Below, piece after piece: positions 40,364 to 50,046 of a stretch of DNA of 64,000 bases. The first letter of the stretch is position 1, and each line of letters begins with the position of its first letter. Source of the stretch: Picochlorum sp. 'celeri' (Eukaryota; Chlorophyta; Trebouxiophyceae). A model generated the notes under the pieces. That model was not told the DNA's origin. It saw nothing but the letters and a program-made list of their open reading frames with translations, and made no database searches. The stretch spans positions 434,001 through 498,000 of the forward strand of contig JAACMV010000027.1 of NCBI GenBank assembly GCA_010909725.1, read 5' to 3'. The position numbers and the translations under genes are program-made.

Positions 40364-41930
40364 TTACTCCAATGATGTATCGAAATACACAGGATGAACA
40401 TCGAGTGTATGTATGTTCACGAGCACCATCATTGGCTGCCGAGAGAATTCTGGAACACTCACAACTCGGGTTACCTGACCGTCAGGCCCTTGCACCTTTG
40501 TGGTACCATACGCCGCTTGTCCTCCTGCAAACAACACATGCGGCGTTTCTTCGAGAATAAATGGATCCTCATCGCTGTACGGATATGTCGCGAGGCTATC
40601 CGGAGCAGTCGGAATGATGTGCCTCCATGACAGCATGTTTTGCAGAATATCTGTGGGGGATTCATATGTAGAATACCTCATGACATCGTCAACGTTTTGC
40701 CCTGACGTTCCTAGAAATTGTACGCCATCTATTTCAAAAGCGTGTGGATTTGTGCATCGTACGAGCGATGATACGGAACATGCTCGCGGGAGGAGGCACC
40801 GATGGAGTGGCTGCTGTGGAAGAGAGTAATTCACTGGGTCTGTCACACCTGGCATCACATCCACGTCCACGGCCTCACAGAGATTCGCTAGAAGAGCATC
40901 TGCTTCCTGTATTGGCTCCAACGCTGTTGCTTGTTCTCGCACTGAAGCATACGACGTTGGCTGTGACAAACTCGAGCTGCCCTTGAGAATGCCCCCTGCA
41001 AACACAACTCTGACAATATTGGATGCCTGTTTCTGCTCTGGCTCCGATCCTAATATCCCAGCGCAATAATCGAGCATCATTTCAACTTTTAGCATATCTG
41101 TTTCCGAATCCATACCGAACGAAAATCCGCTCATGAGAGCCACATATGCCGGCCTTTTGTCCTGACCATCATCAGCAGAGAAAGAGATGGCACCTGACTG
41201 TGGGGCATGCCCCGCATAGCACACATCCACCACCCGGAAATCCCCTTCCTCAGAAACAGTCCCTTTAACAGCCACAATAACTCCGGTCACCATCGTACCA
41301 ACATCCAGCGCATCCCCCACCAGAGACACTCGCCCACCTTCATCCTCCAGCACCAAGACATCTCCAGCCTGCGTAAACCTATTCCCACCCAACTGAGCAC
41401 CCACATCCTTTGTATATTCATCCAGAATACTCGGCTTCAACGACATTTCTTTATACAGGGTACCGACGATACACACTTCCTTGTCCTCTGGAACATCCAG
41501 CACGCGAACACATGGCACATTGGGCCAAGCCGCATTGGCAGCCTTGACAACGTGAGGCCTCAGCTTGACCAGTCTGGAAAAGTACAATTGAGCAAACTGA
41601 CGCTCATAATCCCTCTTTTGTATCTTAAATCGACCATCGTGGTTCACATACGATGATTCTTTACGCTGTATCGTTGTTCCATTGTCTTTATCGAGTTGAA
41701 GATTTGAAATCTCACCCGTGTCAGTTCTGACGAATTCGTCAAAATTGACCGATCTGCATGGCAAAACACGACCACATCAAGACTTTATATTCTTTGGAAA
41801 ATACCAAGGTGTACTGTGATACCCGAGGGGCACAAGAGAAGTCAAAACTTGAAGGATTTGATTCAGAACATTTTTGAAAAATACAACAGCACATCTTTAC
41901 GGATTGCAATAAAGCCACGTACGTCTCCAT
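40364..41930 (-). CDS. DNA polymerase delta subunit 2 (POLD2, p50 type)
   Basis: A tiny first exon (41930-41923, ATGGAGAC) is joined across a 169-nt intron (41754-41922, GTACGT..ATGCAG) to 41753-40364, giving M-E-T-SVNFDEFVRTD and 465 residues. The OB-fold region has RFKIQKRDYERQFAQLYFSRL, IVGTLYKEMSLKPSIL and GNRFTQAGDVLVLEDEGGR. The calcineurin-like phosphoesterase domain, inactive in this family, includes VALMSGFSFG and FAGGILKG. The C-terminal part has DVMPGVTDPVNYSLPQQPLH and NPHAFEIDGVQFLGTSGQN. These are POLD2 hallmarks. The subunit holds the catalytic subunit and the accessory subunits of Pol delta, and of Pol zeta (REV3 is encoded at the end of this window). Confidence 0.92.
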
Positions 41931-42208
41931 GCTCTTGAATATATACTATAGTTCAATATATTTTATGAGGATAAATTTATGCACACAGGGCATGTGTTTT
42001 CATGGCCAACTCCATCTTCCTTGTTTTTATTACAATGTTTTATATACGGAGTTTCGTCAGATCTCCAGATCTGCTGATATCTGGGTGTCCAGTTTTGAGC
42101 ATGGCGTGCTTGACGGCAGAGGTCTATATATTGAAGTATTCTTTCTTTTGAGGCATTAAATACATACAAATGAGCTATATAAGCAGTACTAGTACCCATT
42201 GAGTTGAT

Positions 42209-43075
42209 ATGGAAGATTTTGAGAGGCGAACTCGTGCCTCATTTGACTCCTTGGGTGTGACTGGAACAGACCCTGAAGGTACAGAGAAGCAATGGATGCC
42301 TACGTCTTCTCCAATATATAGAAATGGTTATAGGGATGTGTCGAGTGATGATGAAGAGGAGGAGAGGCGCCGGAGGACGTCTGTGGGTGGGATTCACATG
42401 GATTTGGGGGATGACGAATTCGACACAGCGTTAGGGGTTCGTCCGAGTATAGCATTTAGTTCTCAAATTGACAGAGAAGAGGAGAGTGATATAATGGATA
42501 TACAGTCGCTTCAGTTTGATGATGCGGAGGGGGTGTCGCCTGTCGTACCAAGAGCGGGGGGGCAGGAGGAGTGGCGCCAGTCGTCTGGGGAGAAGCGGCC
42601 TGTTCGTTCTGCGTTGAAGAAGAAGGATTCTTATGGAGAGGATGTTCCAGTGATGGGGAAGAAGAAGGTGTCGTTTACGGGGATTCCAGAGCCGAAGAAG
42701 CCCTATGTTCCCCCTCATAAGCGGGCAGCAGCTCCGGAGTCTGAAGATGCGGGGAGTACGGTGCCGGATTATGTGAAGAATCCGGATAGGTATACAATGT
42801 ACGAGTTTGATGAGCCTGTGATTGTGGGAGGTGGTGTGCAGCAGTTTGAGATGACATCGAGAGCGACGACCACTGGGAAGGGGGATGAGGATGGTCACGT
42901 GACAAAAACTGACGAGAATAATAATGGTGACGATAGTTGTCCTGAGAAGGACGAGATGAGAGAAAAACCTGTGTATAATCCAGGTAGGGATTCGAAGAAG
43001 AAGGGTTGTAAGGAAACGAATGGGGCAAAGAGTGAACAGCACAGTCATGTGATGAGTTTTGACGCCAATGATTGA
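42209..43075 (+). CDS. TSSC4-like protein (possible U5 snRNP assembly factor)
   Basis: 288 residues, mostly low complexity and charged (DDEEEERRRR, KKKDSYGED). The most family-like segment is PYVPPHKRAAAPESEDAG followed by VPDYVKNPDRYTMYEFDEP, which recalls the VPDYVxxPxRYTxY motif of TSSC4 and related plant proteins. TSSC4 chaperones U5/tri-snRNP assembly in animals. The rest is predicted disordered, with acidic blocks and KKVSF/KKK patches. The assignment rests on one motif; if wrong, it is an uncharacterised nuclear protein. It is convergent with the kinase gene, 39 nt apart. Confidence 0.5.
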   Translation: MEDFERRTRASFDSLGVTGTDPEGTEKQWMPTSSPIYRNGYRDVSSDDEEEERRRRTSVGGIHMDLGDDEFDTALGVRPSIAFSSQIDREEESDIMDIQSLQFDDAEGVSPVVPRAGGQEEWRQSSGEKRPVRSALKKKDSYGEDVPVMGKKKVSFTGIPEPKKPYVPPHKRAAAPESEDAGSTVPDYVKNPDRYTMYEFDEPVIVGGGVQQFEMTSRATTTGKGDEDGHVTKTDENNNGDDSCPEKDEMREKPVYNPGRDSKKKGCKETNGAKSEQHSHVMSFDAND

Positions 43076-43114
43076 TACTGTTTTTATTCTATATCTTGAC
43101 GTGTTACACCATCT

Positions 43115-46100
43115 TTATTTTTTTCTTGGAGTGCTGAATGTTGATACACTTCTAATATGTTTGACAGGACTCGAAGCTGCTGATCTGGACCGAATGCTGT
43201 TCACGTCTGGCGGGTTATCAAACTCTGCCCAGACTGCCTCAGCCTCTGTGGCCTTATCAGTCGACGTGTCCCTATCACTCAAATATTCTGTATGAATTTT
43301 TTTCAGTTTTTCCAAGGCTTCCAAATTCTGCTCGGTGAGCATCGCATTTCCTGATGCTGTTATTGCCAAATCCTCCCAATATTGTGCTTCATAGACCTGG
43401 TTATCCATGGACCCTTGCTCGCTCTCTGCATAGATGTCCGAGTATTTTACGGAACCATCTTCGTAGCTTTCTAGAGCTTGAGCTGCGCCCTTGATGATTG
43501 CATCTGCTGCACTGAGTGGTTGGCCTGCAGATCCATCAAAACTCATGTCTCTGTTGCTCAATGGCTGGCTGCATGACGATCCTTGTCGTCGATGGCTTCC
43601 CAGTCGAGTTTCTATGAGTGATCGTATGCTTCGGGATGACGCTAGTGGACTTGGCGCTGCTGAGGGTCGCTGTGAATTGCTCACAGAAGACTTGACGCTT
43701 TCCAAATCCAACGTGAGAGACATTTTTGACACATCCTTGTTGCCCACAAAATATGACGTATCTGCGTCGCATGAGGTCTGAGGAACAAAGGCAGCCTTTT
43801 CCCTTGCTAGGTCGGACCAGTCGATCCCATCAAACCATGGGTGAACTTTGACATCCATGGCACCTTTGCTTCCAAGCCGGCAATACTGGTCCAAACAGAG
43901 AAGGCTTTCCAATAGGTCTTTCAATTCAGGAGAAAGCATTCCATCTGCCGGCCAATGTATGTTCCTCTCCAAAATATTTTCAAATATTTCTTCGGGCGAT
44001 GCTGCGGAAAATGGAGGCACGCCGACTGTCATTTCAAAGAGGATGACACCCAGACTCCACCAGTCAGCCTCTGGACCATGGCCAATACCCAACAAGAGCT
44101 CTGGAGCCAAATAATCAGGGGTTCCGACGGCTTTTTTATTCTGGTCAGCAATACTAAATCTAGCACTTAGTGGTGCACGTGGTTCTTGTATTTCAGCTTT
44201 GCCGACAGGGCTTGGAGCTGCTCCATCAAAAGGGCCCACCACAGAGACACTACGCGCATGACCACCATGGCGTTTCACAGGGGAGGATGGCAAAGAGCCA
44301 CTGTTGTGAGCTTCATACTCTTGCTCTATCATGGGATCAGTTCTATCAATAACTCCAAAGCAGGAAAGACCGAAATCTGTAAGTTTGATATGCCCATCTG
44401 ATGAAATTAAAATGTTGTCTGGTTTCAAGTCCCTATGAATAATGCCCTGAGCATGACAATATTCCAGAGCTAAAATAACCTCGCACATGTACTTTCGAGC
44501 AATGTCTTCTTCGAGAGCACCAAGAGATCGAAGTAAAGATGCCAGATCTCCCCCCGGTGCGTATTCCATGACAATATACAAGTTTTCCCTCGATGTGAAT
44601 GAAAAGTAAAATCTAATGACAAAAGGGTTGTTTGCCATCGCTAGAATATTGCGTTCATTTCTCGCTGATTCAACCATATTTTTTCTCACCAAATCAGCTT
44701 TTCTCATCACCTTGACCGCATACAAGTCTTGTGACTCCTTTTTCCGAGCCAGGTATACCCGCCCAAATGCTCCCTTGCTGATTGGCTTCAAAATCTCAAA
44801 ATCGTCCATGCATACAGATCCCCACGCCGATATTGAATCGAGAAGGGGGTCATCATCTTCTTCAGTACTATTCAATGCCAAATTTTCAGCTTTAAGAACA
44901 ATCAACTTTGCCAAATTTGACCCAAGTGCGCGTGCTTGAATGGCATTGTCATCACTTTCAATAGCCATCACAACAGCATTGGATACAACTGCATTCAGCA
45001 TGCGTGCAACTTCTCGGCATCGCTTCACTGGTACAATTGAATGATCTGGCTGCAGTGCAACAGCTTGCCTGGAGGCAGAGACAATATCAACCATGACACT
45101 CTCCATGGCAAGGCTACATTTCATGCTGTTCAATTTCTCCTCTGCCACTGCTCCCAATTTATTTATCATCATATCTATATTCTTTGCATCCGCCTTTTGA
45201 AAATATTCTTCATCCAAAGATGAACAAATCGCAGAATGCTGTTCAAACTCGCTATCGAGTAATCCCAAATGACATGTCAAGCATCCTTTCAAGTCCAATT
45301 CAACAGATGGTCTTCCTGCGGGACTGGATGTGCAAGGCGTCGATACCGTATTCCCTGATGGCGTATTCGTACTATCACTATCATTTAAAGAAACTTGAGA
45401 GGCACTCCTTTTGACCTTACTCTGAAGCATCTGCCGGGGTGTTAAATGCACAAACTGATCAACTTCTCGAGCTGGTCGAGGCGTCACAGTCCCACTCCCA
45501 CCGGACAATTCATCCTGCCCATCAAATTGCTGCTCCAACGTGGCAACAACAGAATCCCTACCCAAAGGAGATGGTGAGCATGTTGCCGCCGCACTGCTTG
45601 GAGGAGTGGAGGGCATGGATTGATGAACACTCTGCCGAGGAGACCCCCCTGAACTACCTTCATCTAAATGTAGACCCTGTAGCATCCTCACTGATTCTTT
45701 CACAGACGACGTTGAAGATAGACATTTACTTGTTTGAGACCCTAGACGCGACCTAGGCGACGAGCATGCCTTTTTAAACTCTTGAAAACTCTTACTCCTC
45801 CCAGGCGACCGCAGTGATGGCTTCATTCCTCCCTGATGCTTCACATCAGCCTTTGATATACTTCCAACCCCAAGATGACCTTTCTTCTTCCCCTGTGAAC
45901 TTCTATTCCCCCCACTACTGTGCCGCTTATTCCGCGCAGCTCGAAAGCACGCTGGGGTACCTGCTGCACCTGGACTATTCTCCACACCCAGCACAAGCCT
46001 GCTACAATGTGCCAACATGAACAACAACTTGGTATAACATGTCTTCCCGACAGTCGACTCACACACTTTCCTCCACTCTTCAATTTGATCCACTTCATCC

Positions 46101-46624
46101 TTGACAGACTCTTTAAACCTCTCCACAGGCTCTTGAATACACCGCTGTGCAACACCAAGCGCCCGCTCCAAATGCACAGCATCCTCCTTATCTGCATGCC
46201 TCAAGATTGCAGTCGTCTCTGTCAGAAACGAAACCAACTCTCTATTCACATGATTTTTCGCCTGCCAGAAATTCTTATCCAACTTTGACTTCCTCGCCGA
46301 TGCAGGGGACATGAGCATATTCCCTGGCACAGACACACCCCCCATCTGATGCTGCGCATTCAGCGCACTCGTCGCAATAGGTGGCAGTATATTCGCGGCA
46401 TAATGCTTTGGTCTATAACGTCCACTGAGAGACGATGCCGACGAAGAACCACTCTGAACGTCCTCATCAATCACTGGAGGTATCACCAAGGGTGACATCC
46501 TCGGTGACCCATGCTTTTTCGTCGGAGACGCAAACGGTGACAGCAGCACCTCTTTCCCACTACCCAACCCAACTCCATCATGTTTCGTACTTGCTCTTGG
46601 CGACTGCCTCGTCTCCCCATCCAT
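43115..46624 (-). CDS. AGC kinase of the Greatwall/Rim15/IREH1 (MAST-like) group
   Basis: 1169 residues. The long Ser-rich N-terminus contains a zinc-knuckle-like C-x2-C..H-x4-C motif (CLTCHLGLLDSEFEQHSAIC, about residue 450), as in plant IRE proteins. The kinase domain spans about 605-930: SKGAFGRVYLA, AVKVMRKADL, IHRDLKPDNI, LTDFGLS, then an insert of about 80 residues rich in Ser/Pro before VGTPDYLAPELLLG, and DWWSLGVILFEM. A long activation-segment insert is typical of Greatwall, Rim15 and IREH1. An AGC C-tail follows (FDGIDW, TSYFVGN). Fission yeast Cek1, yeast Rim15 and animal Greatwall phosphorylate endosulfines to inhibit PP2A-B55; an endosulfine gene lies 0.7 kb away. No frameshift. 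Confidence 0.85.
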   Translation of the reverse strand: MDGETRQSPRASTKHDGVGLGSGKEVLLSPFASPTKKHGSPRMSPLVIPPVIDEDVQSGSSSASSLSGRYRPKHYAANILPPIATSALNAQHQMGGVSVPGNMLMSPASARKSKLDKNFWQAKNHVNRELVSFLTETTAILRHADKEDAVHLERALGVAQRCIQEPVERFKESVKDEVDQIEEWRKVCESTVGKTCYTKLLFMLAHCSRLVLGVENSPGAAGTPACFRAARNKRHSSGGNRSSQGKKKGHLGVGSISKADVKHQGGMKPSLRSPGRSKSFQEFKKACSSPRSRLGSQTSKCLSSTSSVKESVRMLQGLHLDEGSSGGSPRQSVHQSMPSTPPSSAAATCSPSPLGRDSVVATLEQQFDGQDELSGGSGTVTPRPAREVDQFVHLTPRQMLQSKVKRSASQVSLNDSDSTNTPSGNTVSTPCTSSPAGRPSVELDLKGCLTCHLGLLDSEFEQHSAICSSLDEEYFQKADAKNIDMMINKLGAVAEEKLNSMKCSLAMESVMVDIVSASRQAVALQPDHSIVPVKRCREVARMLNAVVSNAVVMAIESDDNAIQARALGSNLAKLIVLKAENLALNSTEEDDDPLLDSISAWGSVCMDDFEILKPISKGAFGRVYLARKKESQDLYAVKVMRKADLVRKNMVESARNERNILAMANNPFVIRFYFSFTSRENLYIVMEYAPGGDLASLLRSLGALEEDIARKYMCEVILALEYCHAQGIIHRDLKPDNILISSDGHIKLTDFGLSCFGVIDRTDPMIEQEYEAHNSGSLPSSPVKRHGGHARSVSVVGPFDGAAPSPVGKAEIQEPRAPLSARFSIADQNKKAVGTPDYLAPELLLGIGHGPEADWWSLGVILFEMTVGVPPFSAASPEEIFENILERNIHWPADGMLSPELKDLLESLLCLDQYCRLGSKGAMDVKVHPWFDGIDWSDLAREKAAFVPQTSCDADTSYFVGNKDVSKMSLTLDLESVKSSVSNSQRPSAAPSPLASSRSIRSLIETRLGSHRRQGSSCSQPLSNRDMSFDGSAGQPLSAADAIIKGAAQALESYEDGSVKYSDIYAESEQGSMDNQVYEAQYWEDLAITASGNAMLTEQNLEALEKLKKIHTEYLSDRDTSTDKATEAEAVWAEFDNPPDVNSIRSRSAASSPVKHIRSVSTFSTPRKK

Positions 46625-46665
46625 GCTTGTCGCTCACAGCCTGCCCAACTATATAAATACTTGTG

Positions 46666-47000
46666 TCAACTCTTGTGAACCGCTCTCAACTGCATCCACG
46701 CACGGTCTCGCTCTTCAACTCTGCTAGATTGAATCTTTATCATAGTAGATCCACCATCAATACAGAGATACGCGTTTGGATGCAGGCGTGCAATGATTCC
46801 AATTCGGAGTTCCTTGGTCCAACTTGACCTCCAAAAATGCGTCAATACCTTCCAATTTGAGACATCTAGGTATCAATATAGCATATGAAGTAAACAATAG
46901 GCTGCCAATTGGGACGAGGGTTTACGAAGCAATCCATGGGACACGCCAGAAGGTGGGTACCTGTCGTGTTAATAAGAACATTAAATATGATTTTGATCAT
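46666..47000 (-). CDS. Possible small two-exon gene, unknown function
   Basis: Splicing 47000-46961 to 46865-46666 (95-nt intron, GTACCC..CCTAG) gives an in-frame 79-residue protein: MIKIIFNVLINTTD, then NWKVLTHFWRSSWTKELRIG and IARLHPNAYLCIDGG and a charged end VEERDRAWMQLRAVHKS. The second exon is open and protein-like but has no ATG of its own, which is why I propose the upstream exon. It ends 42 bases before the kinase start codon on the same strand, so it could also be part of that gene's 5' region. No family recognised. Confidence 0.3.
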
Positions 47001-47355
47001 GCAGAATTGACACGAACAGAGTCCTAGAATGCCAATATTGTACAAATTTTATGAATTTTTCTTAGATATATAGTTGTACCAAGGTGCGTATCAGCCTATA
47101 TGAAAGATATACTCAGATCGATTGGGTCGTTGTGTCGAGGTGATCGCATACGAACACAGATACGTACCAGAGACTGATAATACTACTAAATAGGGTTACA
47201 GTTGTAGTTTTAATTTGTTGGAAGTATCCGAGAGTGCACTCGGAACGCGAGAGTGGAGTCGACGTTGAGGGTGGTGTTGCTTGACGAGGTGTGGGGCACG
47301 AAAACGAGAGGGACGTTGTTGTTTTCAGGTGCCCGTGTTGTTGTATTGGGTGAGG

Positions 47356-47691
47356 ATGCATGGGGATGAAATGATTGAAAAGGTAGTAGTAGGTGAGAAG
47401 AATGAGGAACAAGCGCAGGAGACGGGAGGGCAAGGGAAATATGGTGGGTTGATGCCCAAGAAGAAGATGGTGCTTGCAACACAGCAAAAGGATGGGGGGC
47501 AGTATTTTGATTCTGCGGACTGGCAAATGAATGTTGCAAAGTTGAATAGAGTAGGGAAGGAAAGTCAGGATGGGAAAGATGCGGGGAGATTGAAACCCGT
47601 GTATATGATGGAGAGGCCACCAGGGATGCCGAGTCCTCAAAAGAAGGGGCTGCCTGTGAAACAGAAGAGTAATTTGGGTGGTTCTCGGTAA
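47356..47691 (+). CDS. Endosulfine/ARPP19/Igo-family PP2A-B55 inhibitor
   Basis: 111 residues from ATG 47356 (MHGDEMIEK). An upstream in-frame extension exists but lacks an ATG. The family core is KYGGLMPKKKMVLAT followed by GQYFDSADWQM; the plant form of the phospho-motif is FDSADW, the animal form FDSGDY. The Ser is the Greatwall/Rim15 target, and once phosphorylated it inhibits PP2A-B55, controlling mitotic entry or quiescence. The C-terminal tail carries PSPQKKG, a possible proline-directed site. The short length and disordered character are normal for the family. The candidate kinase gene lies just upstream on the other strand, so the two are transcribed divergently. Confidence 0.85.
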   Translation: MHGDEMIEKVVVGEKNEEQAQETGGQGKYGGLMPKKKMVLATQQKDGGQYFDSADWQMNVAKLNRVGKESQDGKDAGRLKPVYMMERPPGMPSPQKKGLPVKQKSNLGGSR

Positions 47692-47787
47692 ATGTTACAT
47701 GTATTGTAAAGAAAATATATAGACCATAGTGTAATAGAGTAGTACAGTGAGTTCGCGAGGCGTTGTAGAATAGAAGCAGGTGGCTTT

Positions 47788-49596
47788 CTATGCACAGATG
47801 CATGCATCTGCATTGAATGGTCCATTGCTCAAGCAGCAGGTGTCCATGATGGAACTGAGCTCTGCTGTTGGACCATTTGGAGATGTTTTGGCGTAGAATT
47901 CCCAAAATGTGTCGTTCATGCTGGAGAATTTTCTGGTGGGATCGAGCTGATGGACAGCGCAGCCAAAGGAGCACCAATTGTTTCCATACTTTTCTACGAC
48001 ATTGTAATCTGTGGAATCCACGGCTTCTTGGAATCCGGCCTTGCCCCAGTGTAAACGAGCATCGCATTCTTCAACAAATAATCGGATCACCTTGAAGAAT
48101 TTCTCATTTGGCGTGTGATTCGGGTCAGAGAAAGTGACATAGTCTTCAAGATTGATCCACATGTGTGGTCCCTTGTCGCCCTGTGCATTTGACAAGTAGA
48201 AGGATTCTCCTGGTGTGAATCTCACCAGACCTGGAGTTCGGAATCCTTCATACAGTTTCTCGTCACCGTACACGACATCGAGCACGCGAGGGAGACATTC
48301 GGCAACATTTGTCAATGGTATGGCCACTTCAAACTGATTGTATGGGGAGAAGCCAGCATGTATGGACATTCCCTGGTCAATCATGGATAGATATGCTTTT
48401 CTGGATTCGAATGTTCCTTCAGTTGCATAGGTCTCGAGGGCATTTCGGAAAAATCTGGACCACATTTTGCTGTCTCCGGCTGCCATGGCTGGAACTCCTT
48501 CTAATGGCTGATACCGTTCATTTTGAGGGAAGACAAACATATCTGGGTTGGCGTCAAATGCCTCGACCTGAGGAATCTCCTCTGGTGCAATATTTTCTTT
48601 CACAAACCAAGGCTGTCGTTTCAAATGGCTGAACCGGACCACCCAAGCAATGTTTTCTGGAACAAACCAAAATGCTTCTGTTTCATCGAGTTCAAACAGG
48701 ATTTCCTTGATCAAATCGACATCACCAATCTCAAGTGCTTCCTTGTAGTCACTGGACACCTTTTGTACGTAGTCGGAGAATTCACCCTGGAAGTCACCCT
48801 CGTACACAGTCTTTTCCACAGATTGTTGTGGAACAATTCTCATGAGCAAACTTGTGATGATTCCAAGCTGACCGACGTGAACTCCGGCAGCATTCCAGAG
48901 GTGCTTGTTTTCTGGAGTAATGGTGATGATTGTTCCGTTTGCAAGCATCATATCCATGGCAAGGATTTGAGAGGAGAGAGATCCATATCTCATAGAGCTC
49001 CCGTGGGTACCTGTTGCCACAGCCCCTGCCATGGTTTGGTCAATGAACCAACTGAAGGCAGGCAAGGTCCATCCTTTTGGCTCATCCCAATGCACATAAT
49101 CAGATAAATAATCGAGCAGAATACGTTGCGTAATACCAGCACTGACATTAACAGTCATTGCTTGCTCATCAACCTGAATTGGAAAGTCATCAGGAATCTC
49201 CATGTCAAGCCAAAGATCTGGCGACGGTGGTGCCAAGATATATTTTCGTGTATCATCAAGCTCTGTCATGACGATATTGATAGAATCCGTTCCATTCCCA
49301 GCGCAAAGGAATTCCTTGTTGAAAGAGTGTCCGTTTCCCACTGCTTTGACCTTGTCAAACTCGCTGAGAATCTCACCCAACTGCTGCAGATTGTGTGGTT
49401 TCCCAACACGAACATCCATAGGGCATTCAAAGTTACCCTGAAAGTTGCTCAAACGATATGGCATTCCACAGTTACCGTGCTGCGCTGATGGCGACACGCG
49501 GCAGTGTGAAGCCTCGTCGGCAGCAGCAGCACCTGAGAGTACCACACACCCAAGTGCTAGCAACAGCACATGAGAGCACAATGGTGAGTATTGCAT
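47788..49596 (-). CDS. Secreted FAD-dependent aldonolactone oxidase-like protein (GULLO/ALO family)
   Basis: 602 residues. Signal peptide MQYSPLCSHVLLLALGCVVLSG, then a PCMH-type FAD-binding domain: PHNLQQLGEIL, VKAVGNGHSFNKEF, TVNVSAGITQRILLDYL, TMAGAVATGTHGSSMRYGSL, VGQLGIITSLLMRIVP. The ALO C-terminal domain shows RYQPLEG, HWGKAGF and LDPTRKF. This family oxidises L-gulono-, L-galactono- or D-arabinono-1,4-lactone, the last step to ascorbate or analogues. Plant ascorbate synthesis uses a mitochondrial enzyme, so a secretory signal points to a GULLO-like extracellular enzyme producing H2O2. A Cys-rich tail (DTCCLSNGPFNADACIC) is unusual. Substrate is not predictable. Confidence 0.78.
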   Translation of the reverse strand: MQYSPLCSHVLLLALGCVVLSGAAAADEASHCRVSPSAQHGNCGMPYRLSNFQGNFECPMDVRVGKPHNLQQLGEILSEFDKVKAVGNGHSFNKEFLCAGNGTDSINIVMTELDDTRKYILAPPSPDLWLDMEIPDDFPIQVDEQAMTVNVSAGITQRILLDYLSDYVHWDEPKGWTLPAFSWFIDQTMAGAVATGTHGSSMRYGSLSSQILAMDMMLANGTIITITPENKHLWNAAGVHVGQLGIITSLLMRIVPQQSVEKTVYEGDFQGEFSDYVQKVSSDYKEALEIGDVDLIKEILFELDETEAFWFVPENIAWVVRFSHLKRQPWFVKENIAPEEIPQVEAFDANPDMFVFPQNERYQPLEGVPAMAAGDSKMWSRFFRNALETYATEGTFESRKAYLSMIDQGMSIHAGFSPYNQFEVAIPLTNVAECLPRVLDVVYGDEKLYEGFRTPGLVRFTPGESFYLSNAQGDKGPHMWINLEDYVTFSDPNHTPNEKFFKVIRLFVEECDARLHWGKAGFQEAVDSTDYNVVEKYGNNWCSFGCAVHQLDPTRKFSSMNDTFWEFYAKTSPNGPTAELSSIMDTCCLSNGPFNADACICA

Positions 49597-50046
49597 GATC
49601 GCGTCGTGTTTCAGATAATATAAACATTCATTAATGAGGATCTGAGGGTATCAACCTACGCATATATGCATCGCGCATGTCGATCAAACAAGAGGAGACG
49701 TGACCCCTCACTGCAGTTGAACGATCCTAGACAAACAACTGCCAGCGGCCCAGGACGGAACAGGATTTGACTATTGTTCACCCATTGCTCACAATAGCAT
49801 TTGATTATCGTATATAATACTCTGAATATGTATTTTAGGAATTACAAGGGGCCGATCACCTCGATACCGAGCCACAGGGCAACCACCCACACCTGTACGT
49901 GGGAGAGGACGTACCATCTTCCCACGGTCACGTGACTTTATTTTTCAGTTGGCAAATCTGCAGACGCGTCAGTCAATCATCGTATCATGACATCATGCAT
50001 GATGATGCATGCCATTCAACATATTACACATCTTAAATAGTCATCA
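49597..50046. other. Intergenic stretch, nothing recognised
   Basis: 450 bases between the oxidase start and the RWDD1 stop. It includes the oxidase promoter and a short direct/inverted ATGCATGATGATGCAT-type patch near 49995-50010. No gene, tRNA or longer repeat was seen. Confidence 0.4.

Noticed and set aside
40012..40560. A 182-codon plus-strand frame
   Set aside because: Overlaps the POLD2 C-terminus antisense and has no protein-like motif.
42431..43048. Long minus-strand frames opposite the TSSC4-like gene
   Set aside because: Leu/Arg/His-rich composition typical of antisense to acidic, Lys-rich coding sequence; no domain.
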